Positions 49,744-57,984 of a stretch of 64,000 nt of DNA are shown here, piece after piece. The notes beneath the pieces were generated by a model. It was not told the DNA's origin and ran no database searches. It saw only the letters and a list, made by a program, of their open reading frames with translations. Origin of the DNA: Flavobacterium sp. (lineage in GTDB: Bacteria > Bacteroidota > Bacteroidia > Flavobacteriales > Flavobacteriaceae); NCBI RefSeq assembly GCF_039595935.1, contig NZ_JBCNKR010000006.1, positions 620,001-684,000 on the forward strand, read 5' to 3'. Position 1 is the stretch's first letter; each line of letters starts with the position of its first letter. Position numbers and translations under genes: made by a program.

Positions 49744-50883
49744 CTACTGCAGCAGAGTTTCTGCACTTTTTGAAAATAATTCTGCATTTTCAAACCATTG
49801 GTTGGCTAAAACTGTTCCGTCAGGTTTAAGAAATCCCCATTTTCCTTCGTTTTTAACTCTGGCAACACCACCAATAAATCCTTTGTCCTGCTGTACAAAC
49901 AAAGCAATAACAAATCCGTTTGAAGTGATTCCGTATTGCGTTGGAATTACCAGTTTTCCAGATTCGTTAATGAATCCCCAGTTGCTTTCTTTTACTGGAG
50001 CCAGACCGTTTGTACTAAAAACTTCTGCATCGTTGTAAGTTGGCTCAATTACAAATTTCCCTTCTGGATTGATGAATCCCCATTTTTTTCCAACTAAAAC
50101 AGGAGCTAGATTTTTTGAGAACGCTTTTCCTTTATCATAAATAGGAAGAATTACCCAATTTCCTTTTAAATCGATATATCCAATTTTTCCGTTCTTTTTA
50201 GCAAAAGTCAAATCTTGAGTTTCAAAATCCCAGATTTTTTCAGCTCCGTCAACTGGAATGAATTTTCCACCACTTACCAATCCGAAAGTTTTGTCTTTTC
50301 TTGCCCAAGTCGTTCCTTTAAAATAATTTCCAACTTCGGCATAAACTGGTTCAACCAATTCTTTTCCGTTAGTATCAATAATTCCCCAGTTTTTGTTCAG
50401 TTCCACTCTGGCATAACCATTTTCAAAAGGTTTGATCTGATCGTATTTTGGTTCTAAAACTACAGTCATTTTGTTGTTGATTAACCCAACTTTATTGTTT
50501 TGCCTGATGAAGGCAACGCCATCATTAAAATCAAATACTTTGTCAGTAGTTGGTCCTTTTTGAATTTCTCCTTTTGTATTAATGTAAACCCAGTCTTTAT
50601 CTTTTTGTACAACTGCAATTCCGCTGTTAAAATCTTTAGCATCTTTAAAATCTGCTGGAATTACCCAACTTCCTTTTGCATCGATAAATCCCCATTTTCC
50701 GCCATTTTCTACAGCAGCTAAACCTTCAGAAAAACTTCTGGCAGATTTGTATTGAGGTTCGATTTTAAAAGATCCATCTTTAGACAGATATCCAATTTTA
50801 GAATTTTTTTTAACTAATGCCAATTCTTGACTATTAACAAATTGAATACTTGCCAGCAGTAAAAAAATAAGTGTCTTTTTCAT
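49744..50883 (-). CDS. Exported WG-repeat protein, C-terminus probably frameshifted
   Basis: A 379-residue protein with a signal peptide (KKTLIFLLLASIQFVNS-Q) followed by about eight WG repeats of roughly 40 residues (e.g. NGGKWGFIDAKGSWVIPADF, LNKNWGIIDTNGKELVEPVY, GKKWGFINPEGKFVIEPTYN), the beta-propeller-like KWG family of unknown function. The frame closes at 49744 after SAETLLQ. Another frame continues immediately as AAVEKPKDEMKSLLEKPKQE down to a stop at 49652, with normal codon use, so one missing base near 49751-49761 may have cut about 35 residues. Its role in the pigment cluster is unknown. Confidence 0.82.
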   Translation of the reverse strand: MKKTLIFLLLASIQFVNSQELALVKKNSKIGYLSKDGSFKIEPQYKSARSFSEGLAAVENGGKWGFIDAKGSWVIPADFKDAKDFNSGIAVVQKDKDWVYINTKGEIQKGPTTDKVFDFNDGVAFIRQNNKVGLINNKMTVVLEPKYDQIKPFENGYARVELNKNWGIIDTNGKELVEPVYAEVGNYFKGTTWARKDKTFGLVSGGKFIPVDGAEKIWDFETQDLTFAKKNGKIGYIDLKGNWVILPIYDKGKAFSKNLAPVLVGKKWGFINPEGKFVIEPTYNDAEVFSTNGLAPVKESNWGFINESGKLVIPTQYGITSNGFVIALFVQQDKGFIGGVARVKNEGKWGFLKPDGTVLANQWFENAELFSKSAETLLQ

Positions 50884-50943
50884 GATTTTAAAAATTCAAT
50901 GTTTAATGATTAAAGCAAAACTCTTTGGGGCATATTTTAATCT

Positions 50944-50963
50944 ATAGAAACTATAGTTTCTAT
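50944..50963. promoter_or_regulatory. Perfect 20-bp palindrome upstream of the WG-repeat gene
   Basis: ATAGAAACTATAGTTTCTAT is its own reverse complement. It lies 10 bases downstream of the ammonia-lyase stop and 60 bases upstream of the WG-repeat start. No T tract follows, so it may be an operator rather than a terminator. Confidence 0.55.
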
Positions 50964-50973
50964 GTAAAATCTT

Positions 50974-52494
50974 TTAATTATTGATCAAATAATCTTTTAC
51001 TTTTTGAACAAAAGGATACATTACTTGATCTTCCTTAAATTCTGGAATTATATTTCTAATATCGTCGTACCATTTTTTAGTTGTAGACGAAATTTGATCT
51101 TTTTGTTTTAAATAATCAATTGCCTGAACAATCGTAATTAATTCGATAGCCAAAACTTCAAAAGAATTTTCAATCACTTTTGATGTAATTACCGCCGCGT
51201 TTGTTCCCATACTTACAATGTCTTGATTGTCATTGTTGTTCGGGATACTGTGCACGTACATTGAGTTTGATAACATTTGGTTTTCGGCAGTTGTTGAAGT
51301 CGCCACGAACTGAACGCCCTGCATTCCGAAATTGAATCCTAATGTTCCTAAGTTTACGAATGGAGGCAAAATTTCGTTGATTTTTGAATTCAATAAATAA
51401 TTCAATTGACGTTCTGCCAGCATCGTTAATTTTGTAATAACGATTTTCAGTTTATCCATTTCTAGCGAAATGTAATCTCCGTGGAAATTTCCTCCGTGGT
51501 AAACGTGTTTGTTTTTTACGTCTATAATTGGATTGTCGTTTGCCGAGTTAAATTCGTCTTCTAAGATAGAAGCTACATTATTAATAGTTTCTAAAACTGG
51601 TCCTAGAATTTGAGGAACGCATCTTAATGAATAATATTCCTGAACTTTTTCTTTGAAGATTTCTTCTGTGTTTTCGCCAGAATATAAATGGTCTTCTCTT
51701 TTACGGATCAAAGTACTGTCAGAAAGATTTTTTCTCATTCTTTCCGCAACTTCCTGCTGTCCTTTATGACGTTTGGTTTGATTTAATTCTTCAGAGAAAT
51801 GATCGTCATAAGCTTGAACTAATTCGTTAATCGCACAAGAAGCTTTTAACGACCAGTCTAATAATTTTTTTGCATAATGAACATTTACCACTCCAATTCC
51901 TGTCATTACTGAAGTTCCGTTGATTAATGCCAGACCTTCTCTAATTTCTACTTGAATTGGTTTTAAACCTTCAATTTCGAAAACTTCTGCAGTTGCGCGT
52001 CTTTCTCCTTTATAAAAAACTTCGCCTTCTCCAATTAAAACTAAGGCTAAATGTGATAATTGCACTAAATCTCCGCTGGCACCTACACCACCGTGCTCAA
52101 AAATTAAAGGCGTAATATCTCTATTGATTAATTCTGCCATTAAATGAATAACAGAAGAATGAACTCCTGAATTTCCTAAAGAAAGTGTATTTAATCGAGC
52201 TAAAATTGCTGCTTTTGCACACTCAGCGTTCAAAGGTTTTCCTGTTCCAGAAGAGTGGCTTCTAATTAAATTATATTGCAATTGAATTTGATCAGACTCT
52301 TTAATTCTGTACTGAGCCATTGGACCAAATCCCGTATTTACACCGTATATTACTTTATTTCCTGAGAATTCTTTTAAGAAATTAAAACTTTCGTTTACTC
52401 GATTTAAGACCACATCGCTTATCGCAACTTTACTTTTTCCAAAGATTATGGCTTCAAATTCTGCTAAACTTAAATATTCATTTATTGTATTCAT
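50974..52494 (-). CDS. tal: Tyrosine ammonia-lyase
   Basis: A 506-residue aromatic amino acid lyase that turns L-tyrosine into 4-coumarate plus ammonia, the starter unit for the flexirubin polyene. The MIO cofactor triad Ala139-Ser140-Gly141 is in HGGVGASGDLVQLS, the catalytic Tyr-50 in VIYGVNTGFGP, and the selectivity position in LIRSHSSG has His-80, the residue that marks tyrosine- over phenylalanine-preferring enzymes. The length and sequence agree closely with the F. johnsoniae enzyme as I recall it. I use the ATG at 52494; a TTG one codon upstream is not needed. It is divergent from the halogenase-like gene across a 101-base shared control region. Confidence 0.95.
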   Translation of the reverse strand: MNTINEYLSLAEFEAIIFGKSKVAISDVVLNRVNESFNFLKEFSGNKVIYGVNTGFGPMAQYRIKESDQIQLQYNLIRSHSSGTGKPLNAECAKAAILARLNTLSLGNSGVHSSVIHLMAELINRDITPLIFEHGGVGASGDLVQLSHLALVLIGEGEVFYKGERRATAEVFEIEGLKPIQVEIREGLALINGTSVMTGIGVVNVHYAKKLLDWSLKASCAINELVQAYDDHFSEELNQTKRHKGQQEVAERMRKNLSDSTLIRKREDHLYSGENTEEIFKEKVQEYYSLRCVPQILGPVLETINNVASILEDEFNSANDNPIIDVKNKHVYHGGNFHGDYISLEMDKLKIVITKLTMLAERQLNYLLNSKINEILPPFVNLGTLGFNFGMQGVQFVATSTTAENQMLSNSMYVHSIPNNNDNQDIVSMGTNAAVITSKVIENSFEVLAIELITIVQAIDYLKQKDQISSTTKKWYDDIRNIIPEFKEDQVMYPFVQKVKDYLINN

Positions 52495-52530
52495 CAAATC
52501 GATTTTGGTTGTGCTAATTTAATTTTATTT

Positions 52531-52556
52531 ATCAAAATAAATGTAGTTATTTTGAT
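52531..52556. promoter_or_regulatory. Inverted repeat in the divergent promoter region
   Basis: ATCAAAATAA-N6-TTATTTTGAT, perfect 10-bp arms, midway between the divergent ammonia-lyase and halogenase-like genes and just downstream of the ammonia-lyase -7 box. A good candidate operator for a dimeric regulator controlling both. Confidence 0.6.
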
Positions 52557-52561
52557 GATGG

Positions 52562-52569
52562 CAAATGTA
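52562..52569 (-). promoter_or_regulatory. Promoter -7 box of the tyrosine ammonia-lyase gene
   Basis: On the minus strand TACATTTG, an exact TAnnTTTG box, 67 bases before the ATG at 52494. It predicts a 5' untranslated leader of about 60 bases that contains the inverted repeat at 52531-52556. Confidence 0.6.
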
Positions 52570-52595
52570 GGTTAATTAATGATAATAATTCTAAT

Positions 52596-53846
52596 ATGAC
52601 AAAGGAGTTTGTTGATGTTTTAGTGATTGGTGCAGGACCGTCTGGATGTGTCTCGGCATCGTATCTTTTTAAAAACAATGTTAAGGTTAAAGTTGTAGAA
52701 AAAACGAAGTTTCCGAGACTTGTGGTAGGCGAAAGCCTTATTCCGCGAGTAATGGATCATTTTGCTGAGGCAGAATTGTTTGAGGCTCTTGATGCAATGA
52801 ACTTTGAGAAAAAGTTAGGCGCTCGTTTTATTAGAGGAGAAGAAATCTGCAATTTTGATTTCAGCGTAAAATTTGGAGAAGGATGGGATTGGACTTGGCA
52901 AGTTCCAAGAGCTGATTTTGACAATACAATGGCTCAGGAAATTATAAGAAAAGGAATTGATTTAGAATTTGAAACTGAAGTTTTGGAAGTTTCTTTTGAA
53001 GGGAAAAATTCAAAAACTATCGTAAAAGATAAAGACGGAAACCTAAAAGAAATTCACGCAAAATTTATCATTGACTCCAGCGGATACGGACGCGTTTTGC
53101 CAAGACTTTTAGATTTGGATACACCGTCAAAATTAGATCCGCATTCTTCTATTTTTACTCATGTTAAAGATATTAATAGAGAAGAAGGGGTAGAGGGAAC
53201 TCAAATTTCATTTGATATTTTAGAAACTGAAGTTTGGCTTTGGGTAATTCCTTTTTCGAACGGAAATACAAGTTTGGGTGTTGTTGGCCCAACAGATTTT
53301 ATCAATTCGCTTTCTGAAAATAAAGATAATGCCGAGGCTTTGCGAAATGCCATTCAGAAATCGGATTATTATATTAAAAGATTTGCTGGAACAGAATTTC
53401 TATTTGAGCCAGTTAAATTAGAAAACTACTCAAGAGCCGTAAAAAGAATGTACGGCGATGGTTTTGCTTTAACAGGAAACAGTTCTGAATTCTTAGATCC
53501 AGTTTTCTCATCAGGTGTAGCTTTTGCAACCGAATCTGGAATGCTGGCAGCAAAATTATATTTGAAAGAATCACAAGGAATTCCTGTTGATTGGGAAGTG
53601 GAATTTACACAATACATGAAACGCGGAATTGCCGTTTTCACCACTTATGTTCAAGAATGGTACACAGGAAATCTGCAGACATTATTCTTCCATCAGCCGG
53701 AAAATCCAGAAGTAAAAGAAAAAATATGTGCCGTTTTAGCAGGTTATGTGTGGAACGAAGAAAATTCGTTTGTCAAAAAACATGATCACGTAATTGCGAA
53801 TATGGCGTATTTATTGAATATGCAAAAAGAACAAAGCCCTGAATAA
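52596..53846 (+). CDS. FAD-dependent halogenase-like oxidoreductase
   Basis: A 416-residue flavoprotein of the tryptophan/phenol halogenase superfamily. FAD-binding GAGPSG is at 12-17, and the second flavin motif is in FPRLVVGESLIPRVMDHF. Two halogenase marks are visible: WLWVIP at 214-219 in VWLWVIPFSNGNTSLGVVG, the W-x-W-x-I-P motif, and Lys-73 in KKLGARF, where the halogenases' catalytic lysine lies. Some flexirubins carry chlorine, so it may chlorinate the aromatic ring; a ring hydroxylase is the alternative. It is divergent from the tyrosine ammonia-lyase and the only plus-strand gene of the cluster, ending at a terminator that overlaps its stop. Confidence 0.87.
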   Translation: MTKEFVDVLVIGAGPSGCVSASYLFKNNVKVKVVEKTKFPRLVVGESLIPRVMDHFAEAELFEALDAMNFEKKLGARFIRGEEICNFDFSVKFGEGWDWTWQVPRADFDNTMAQEIIRKGIDLEFETEVLEVSFEGKNSKTIVKDKDGNLKEIHAKFIIDSSGYGRVLPRLLDLDTPSKLDPHSSIFTHVKDINREEGVEGTQISFDILETEVWLWVIPFSNGNTSLGVVGPTDFINSLSENKDNAEALRNAIQKSDYYIKRFAGTEFLFEPVKLENYSRAVKRMYGDGFALTGNSSEFLDPVFSSGVAFATESGMLAAKLYLKESQGIPVDWEVEFTQYMKRGIAVFTTYVQEWYTGNLQTLFFHQPENPEVKEKICAVLAGYVWNEENSFVKKHDHVIANMAYLLNMQKEQSPE

Positions 53847-53862
53847 TCAGGGCTTTTTTTAT
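53834..53862 (+). terminator. Intrinsic terminator overlapping the halogenase-like stop codon
   Basis: AAGCCCTGA/TCAGGGCTT, 9-bp perfect stem (53834-53842, 53847-53855) with the stop codon in the ATAA loop, followed by a T tract. Confidence 0.88.
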
Positions 53863-53875
53863 TTAGAAAAGGATT

Positions 53876-54053
53876 CATTCCGTTAGGAATGTCTCATCGG
53901 TAGAAAAAAAATTGAATTACGATAATACGTTCCGTAGGAACGTTTGATTAATTGATTTGTGTATATCATTTTCGTAAATCAGATGTCCCTACAGGACATA
54001 ACACAAAACGACAATATTTTTTTTCTACCGACCAGATATTCCTAACGGAATAT
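53876..54053. repeat. Composite palindromic element with four small hairpins in a long inverted repeat
   Basis: An outer inverted repeat (53897-53911 with 54017-54031, TCGGTAG plus eight A, and ATTCCGTTAGGAAT at 53877 with its complement at 54038) encloses about 100 bases. Four short hairpins share a GGA/TCC stem: CATTCC-GTTA-GGAATG (53876), ACGTTCC-GTA-GGAACGT (53927), ATGTCC-CTACA-GGACAT (53983) and ATATTCC-TAAC-GGAATAT (54036). It fills the whole gap between the convergent halogenase-like and mutarotase genes. Probably a non-autonomous repeat of this genus. Confidence 0.8.
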
Positions 54054-54056
54054 TTT

Positions 54057-54392
54057 TTACAATCCAAAAATCTTATCCATTACAATCCATTTTTGTCCCG
54101 GTTTTGCCCATGGTAAAGCTTGCTGAAATTTCCACATTAAAGTTTCCCATTCCTGAACTTTTTCGTTTGCTGCATCGGCTTGATCTTTCTTTTCGAAAGT
54201 AAAATCAGCATCTGCTTCGATGATCATGAACAATCGATTTCCTGTGCAGTAAATATCCAAAACTTCAATTCCAGAATCTTGAATGCTTTTTTTGATTTCT
54301 GGCCAGACATTTTCATGCAGTTCTTTGTATTCTGCAATTAAATCTGCATCATCTTTTAGGTCTAACGCCAGATAGAATTTTTGAGTTGCCAT
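54057..54392 (-). CDS. rhaM: L-rhamnose/L-fucose mutarotase
   Basis: A 111-residue protein of the RhaM/FucM-like DUF718 family, which interconverts alpha and beta anomers of 6-deoxy-sugars. Start KFYLALDLKDDADLIAEYKE and the conserved HENVWPEIKKSIQDSGIEVL, GNRLFMIIEADADF and the WE-x-L-M-W end motif (EWETLMWKFQQALPWAKPGQ, about 81-100) are typical. In this neighbourhood, with a fuconate-type dehydratase and 2-keto-3-deoxy-sugar-acid enzymes, L-fucose is the more likely substrate than L-rhamnose. It ends the catabolic operon and lies 9 bases after the FAH-family gene. Confidence 0.88.
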   Translation of the reverse strand: MATQKFYLALDLKDDADLIAEYKELHENVWPEIKKSIQDSGIEVLDIYCTGNRLFMIIEADADFTFEKKDQADAANEKVQEWETLMWKFQQALPWAKPGQKWIVMDKIFGL

Positions 54393-54401
54393 AATCTAAA
54401 T

Positions 54402-55257
54402 TTATCCTTGGTAAGCTACAGCAGTTTGCTTGCTTGTACCTAAACCTTCAATTCCTAATTCGATTACGTCACCCGCTTTAATGTAAATTGGATCTGGTTT
54501 AATTCCCAATCCAACTCCCGGAGGTGTTCCTGTACTGATTACGTCGCCAGGAAGCAATGTCATAAACTGGCTTAAATAATGTACTAAAAATGGAATTTTA
54601 AAAATCAAGTTTGAAGTATTACTGTTTTGGAACGTTTTACCGTTTACAGTTAGCCACATTTTTAAATTATTTACATCGCCAACTTCGTCTGGAGTTGCCA
54701 TAATTGGTCCAAGAGGAGCGAAAGTATCAGAACCTTTTCCTTTTGCCCATTGTCCGCCTCTTTCGATTTGGAATGCTCTCTCGCTATAATCATTCAAAAG
54801 GCAATATCCAGCGATGTAGTTTGGTGCGTCTTCTTCAGAAACATAGCTTGCTTTTTTGCCTACAACAAATGCCAATTCCACTTCCCAGTCTGTTTTTTCA
54901 CTGTTTTTTGGGATAATCAAATTGTCATTTGGACCGCATAAAGAAGTGGTTGATTTGAAGAAAATGATTGGTTCTTCTGGAATTGCAGCGCCAGTTTCTT
55001 CGCAGTGATCTACATAATTTAATCCGATGCAGATAATTTTTGACGGACGCGCAACTGGCGAACCTAAACGAACTGAATCGCTTACTTCTGGAAGAGAGGG
55101 ATTGCTTTTTAAAGCTTCTTCTAATTTTGCTAAACCGTCATTTTCAAAAAAAAGCTTCGTTGTAATCTGTTACAATAGACGAAACATCGTATTTTTTTTC
55201 ATTTAGTAAAACTCCTGGTTTTTCCTTTCCTTCTTCTCCGAATCTAATAAGTTTCAT
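54402..55257 (-). pseudogene. Fumarylacetoacetate-hydrolase-family enzyme, frameshifted
   Basis: The start at 55257 reads MKLIRFGEEGKEKPGVLLNE and stops after NEAFF at a run of eight T (55146-55153 on the plus strand as A). Removing one T lets it run on as ENDGLAKLEEALKSNPSLPE and IICIGLNYVDHCEETGAAIP into the long downstream frame, with metal-binding acidic residues in TDWEVELAFVVG and LLNDYSER, to a 284-residue full-length protein. The family includes 2,4-diketo-3-deoxy-L-fuconate hydrolase, the last enzyme of non-phosphorylating L-fucose breakdown, matching the genes alongside. A homopolymer error or phase-variable tract is likelier than true loss. Confidence 0.85.
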
Positions 55258-55278
55258 GTTTTAATTTTTAGTTTTTTT

Positions 55279-55338
55279 GCCACGAATTACACGAATTTTC
55301 TCGAATTAAAATTTGTGGAAATTTGTGTAATTCGTGGC
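55279..55338. repeat. Dispersed inverted repeat (CACGAATTACAC family), best copy
   Basis: Perfect 14-bp arms GCCACGAATTACAC (55279-55292) and GTGTAATTCGTGGC (55325-55338), with further imperfect pairing inside. It lies between the FAH-family gene and the upstream dehydrogenase gene. Confidence 0.85.
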
Positions 55339-55354
55339 TATATGTTTAAATATT

Positions 55355-56119
55355 TTAGTTGTTCAATTTGATAAAACCACCATCAATTGGATAGTCTGAA
55401 CCTGTGATGAAAGACGATTCGTCGCTGCATAAGAATAAAGCTAAAGTTGCAATTTCTTCTGGTTTTCCCATACGACCGATTGGCTGTGATTTAGATAGTT
55501 TTTCGAAAATTTCTTCTTCTTTTCCAGGATAATTTTTAGCGATAAATCCATCTACGAAAGGCGTGTGCACTCTCGCAGGAGAAATAGAATTACATCTGAT
55601 TTTATCGTGTAAATAATCTTTAGCAACCGATAAAGTCATTGCCATAACCGCTCCTTTTGCTGTTGAATAAGCAAAACGATCTGGGATACCAACCCAGCTT
55701 GCAATAGAAGCTAAGTTCAAAATGACTCCTCCCCCTGAATTTCTCAGTGCTGGAATCGAAGCGTGAAGACAGTTGTAAACACCTTTTACATTTACATTCA
55801 TAATACGATCAAAATCAGATTCAGAAGTTGTGTCTACTTTTCCAACGTGGGCAATTCCAGCATTGTTAACCAGAATATTAATATTTCCGATTTTCTCAAA
55901 AGTCGATTTTACTTGTTCGTGATTTGAAACGTCGCAAGCATGAGCAAAAACAGTTCCGCCATTTGATTTGATTTCTTCTACAGTTTCTTTTGCGCTTTCT
56001 TCCGTCAATTCTAAAACGTGGACTTCAGCTCCTTGTTTAGCAAATAAGACAGAAATCGCTCTTCCAATTCCGCTTCCTCCGCCTGTGATAATTGCTTTTT
56101 TATTTTGTAATGAAAACAT
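55355..56119 (-). CDS. Short-chain dehydrogenase, 2-keto-3-deoxy-L-fuconate dehydrogenase-like
   Basis: A 254-residue classical SDR: NAD-binding ITGGGSGIGRAISVLFAK, NNAGIAHVG, catalytic NLASIASWVGIPDRFAYSTA with Ser, Tyr and Lys in YSTAKGA, and the C-terminal LCSDESSFITGSDYPIDGG. The sequence is of the type that oxidises sugar acids; between an altronate-type dehydratase and an FAH-family hydrolase, the 4-oxidation of 2-keto-3-deoxy-L-fuconate fits best (inference from gene context). It follows the dehydratase gene by 36 bases, so one transcript is expected. Confidence 0.87.
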   Translation of the reverse strand: MFSLQNKKAIITGGGSGIGRAISVLFAKQGAEVHVLELTEESAKETVEEIKSNGGTVFAHACDVSNHEQVKSTFEKIGNINILVNNAGIAHVGKVDTTSESDFDRIMNVNVKGVYNCLHASIPALRNSGGGVILNLASIASWVGIPDRFAYSTAKGAVMAMTLSVAKDYLHDKIRCNSISPARVHTPFVDGFIAKNYPGKEEEIFEKLSKSQPIGRMGKPEEIATLALFLCSDESSFITGSDYPIDGGFIKLNN

Positions 56120-56155
56120 TTATATAATTTTTTTAAGTTGTTTTAATTGAGTCTT

Positions 56156-57812
56156 TTACAAAGATACGCCGCGTTTCCACGGAATAAAATCGTCTTGGTT
56201 TAATTGAACCGCTTTCGGAATAATTTCGCCACTTGCCGCTTTGATGCAGTATTCCAAAATTTCCTCACCCATTTCTTCAATAGACTTTTCACCGCTAATG
56301 ATTGGTCCGCAGTCAATATCGATAATATCTTTCATTCTGGTTGCCAGAACAGAGTTTGTCGCTACTTTAATTACGGGACAAACTGGGTTTCCTGTCGGTG
56401 TTCCTAATCCCGTTGTAAACAAAATTAAAGTTGCCCCAGAAGCCGCTTTTCCAGTTGTCGCTTCTACGTCATTTCCTGGAGTGCAAACCAAACTTAATCC
56501 AGGTTTTGTAACCAATTCAGTATAATCTAAAACATCAACAACAGGTGATGTTCCGCCTTTTTGTGCCGCTCCAGCACTTTTGATGGCATCAGTAATTAAA
56601 CCGTCTTTGATATTTCCAGGAGAAGGATTCATATGAAAACCAGAACCTACTTTGTGCGCCAATTCATCATAAGATTCCATTAAATTGATGAATTTTCTAG
56701 CTTTATCTTCGGTAATACATCTGTCAATTAAATTTTGTTCTGCACCACATAATTCTGGGAATTCAGCCAAAAGAATTTTTCCGCCTAAAGCTACAACTAA
56801 ATCAGAAGTGTAACCCACAGCAGGATTTGCAGAAACACCGCTGAAACCATCGCTTCCGCCACATTTTACACCAATGCATAAATCGCTCAAAGGCGCATCG
56901 GTTCTTTCGTATTTGTTGATTTCGATTAAACCTTCAAAAGTTTTTTTGATGGCATTTGTAATTAAAACTTCTTCGCTTTCGGTCTGCTGCTGTTCAAAAA
57001 TAAACAATGGTTTGTCAAACTCTGGGATTTTGTCTTTTTACATCGTTTACAAAATCCTGAACTTGTAAATGCTGGCATCCTAAACTCAAAAGTGTGATTC
57101 CTCCCACGTTTGGATGATTTGCGTACGAAGCCAATAAAGCGCTCAAAGTAGAAGCGTCCTGACGAGTTCCGCCGCAACCGCCTTGGTGATTTAAGAATTT
57201 AATTCCGTCTACATTTTCAAAAACACGTTTGTTTTTTGGCGTCGGATTTAATTCAATATTAATATCGTTTATGTCATTTCCATTCAAATAACCTTCTAGC
57301 AATTCGTGCGTAAATTGGTTGTATTTGTCCGTTACAGCATAACCCAATTGTTTGTGCAATGCTTCTTTGATTACGTCAAGATTTCGGTTTTCACAAAAAA
57401 CAGTTGGGATAAAAAGCCAGTAATTTGCTGTTCCAACGCGTCCGTCTTTTCTTTTATATCCTTTAAAAGTTCTGTTTTCAAATTTAGAAACATCAGGTGC
57501 ATTCCATTCATAAGAAGCATTTCTGTAAGCGTACGGATCTGCAGCATGTTTAAGGTTTTCGCTCGTCATTAAACTTCCTTTTGATAAGTCATTTTGCACT
57601 TTTCCAACCAAAACGCCGTACATATTTACTTCTTCTCCCTGCTTCATATCTTGCATGTAGAATTTATGTTTGGCTTTGATGAGGTCTTGTAAAACGTAAA
57701 TTTCGTTTTCAAAATGAATGGTTTCGCCTTTTTGAAGATCGGTTAAGGCAACCAATACATTATCGTCTGGATGCAGTTTTACAACCAGTTTTTTTGTGTT
57801 ATTCTCAGACAT
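56156..57812 (-). pseudogene. UxaA-family altronate/fuconate-type dehydratase, frameshifted
   Basis: Reading from 57812, an N-terminal SAF domain (VVKLHPDDNVLVALTDLQKG, ETIHFENEIYVLQDL) and the first half of the UxaA catalytic domain (YKRKDGRVGTANYWLFIPTV, NHQGGCGGTRQDASTLSALL) run to a stop at 57015 after KRQNPRV. The rest ([38 protein letters not shown] and [20 protein letters not shown]) is in the next frame. A third G in the run at 57024-57026 is the likely extra base; without it the protein is about 551 residues, the family norm. The enzymes dehydrate sugar acids using iron or manganese; next to an SDR and FAH-type gene, L-fuconate is the probable substrate. Confidence 0.87.
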
Positions 57813-57972
57813 TGTGTTGTTTGTTTTTTTTTCCTTTTTGATGTCACTGCTTTTGTTTTATAACATTTTAATCTTCTGATTTCGTATAGAATTCGGGCAG
57901 TTAACGAAAAATAAAATTAGCTTTTTTACATATTGGTTGATAGTCTAATATTATCCGTATCTAATCTTTAAT

Positions 57973-57980
57973 TATCTTTG
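57973..57980 (+). promoter_or_regulatory. Promoter -7 box of the AraC-type regulator
   Basis: TATCTTTG matches TAnnTTTG and ends four bases before the ATG at 57985, so the transcript should be leaderless or nearly so, like rbfA in this window. Confidence 0.65.
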
Positions 57981-57984
57981 TAGT

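Noticed and set aside
20430..53846. The flexirubin cluster itself as a novel system
   Set aside because: darA, darB, the tyrosine ammonia-lyase and the ketosynthase set identify a known flavobacterial pigment pathway; only particular parts are listed as findings.
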